Positions 5,981 to 6,029 of a stretch of DNA of 6,029 nt are shown here, one piece after another (position 1 is the stretch's first letter; each line of letters opens with the position of its first letter). The translations under genes and the position numbers were made by a program. The stretch lies in assembly GCA_021107335.1 (NCBI GenBank), contig JAIOSZ010000151.1, positions 1-6,029 of the forward strand, given 5' to 3'. The notes under the pieces are model-generated. The model had not been told where the DNA came from, searched no databases, and worked only from the letters and a program-made list of their open reading frames with translations. This DNA comes from Desulfuromonadaceae bacterium. GTDB lineage: Bacteria; Desulfobacterota; Desulfuromonadia; Desulfuromonadales; Syntrophotaleaceae.

Positions 5981-5988
5981 AAAGGAGG
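5981..5988 (+). promoter_or_regulatory. Strong Shine-Dalgarno-like sequence without a long reading frame
   Basis: AAAGGAGG is a near-ideal ribosome site, but no ATG or GTG follows inside the window. The nearest possible start, TTG at 5993, gives only eight codons before TAA at 6017-6019. The site is also half of the dyad AAGGAG-G-CTCCTT (5982-5994), which might mask it in RNA. It may serve a leader peptide, or be fortuitous. Confidence 0.35.
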
Positions 5989-6002
5989 CTCCTTGCGTTA
6001 TC

Positions 6003-6027
6003 ATCCCGGCAATCGTTAAGCCGGGAT
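6003..6027. repeat. GC-rich inverted repeat at the right edge
   Basis: ATCCCGGC (6003-6010) pairs perfectly with GCCGGGAT (6020-6027) around a 9-base loop. This is strong enough for a terminator or attenuator stem, but the window ends two bases later, so the presence of a T-tract cannot be judged. Confidence 0.5.
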
Positions 6028-6029
6028 CC

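Overview
The window looks like a chromosomal segment from a Gram-negative bacterium of moderate GC content. The gene set fits a Desulfuromonas/Geobacter/Pelobacter-like deltaproteobacterium (Desulfuromonadales): a DUF485 protein paired with an ActP-type symporter that carries a large extra loop, next to a DUF294 signalling protein. This placement is inferred from gene content and protein style. All recognised genes lie on the + strand, and no mobile element, tRNA, rRNA or CRISPR array is visible.

Layout. (1) Bases 1-458 hold the 3' end of a DUF294-type nucleotidyltransferase-like protein cut by the left edge. (2) Bases 459-877 form a long non-coding interval with a good sigma70-type promoter, a 15-bp tandem repeat, several hairpins and a terminator-like stem followed by seven T's just before the next gene. 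(3) Bases 878-3091 are a two-gene transport operon: a small DUF485 membrane protein, then a sodium:solute symporter of the acetate permease type with an insertion of about 180 residues predicted to lie outside the cytoplasm. A strong intrinsic terminator closes it at 3130-3160. (4) Bases 3245-3862 encode an unrecognised protein anchored at both ends in the membrane. (5) A promoter-like sequence and a canonical terminator lie close together before uvrC (3992-5833), a complete excision-repair nuclease subunit. (6) Bases 5834-6029 are non-coding and rich in dyad symmetries, with a strong Shine-Dalgarno-like sequence but no long reading frame inside the window.

How the genes relate. The DUF294 protein, DUF485 protein and symporter form a grouping known from many proteobacterial acetate-permease loci, so the left half probably concerns uptake of acetate or another short-chain carboxylate and its control. 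The unknown membrane protein and uvrC appear to be separate transcription units. The best candidates for something undescribed are the leader at 557-817, the extracytoplasmic insertion in the symporter, and the dyad-rich region after uvrC. None of these amounts to proof of a new system.
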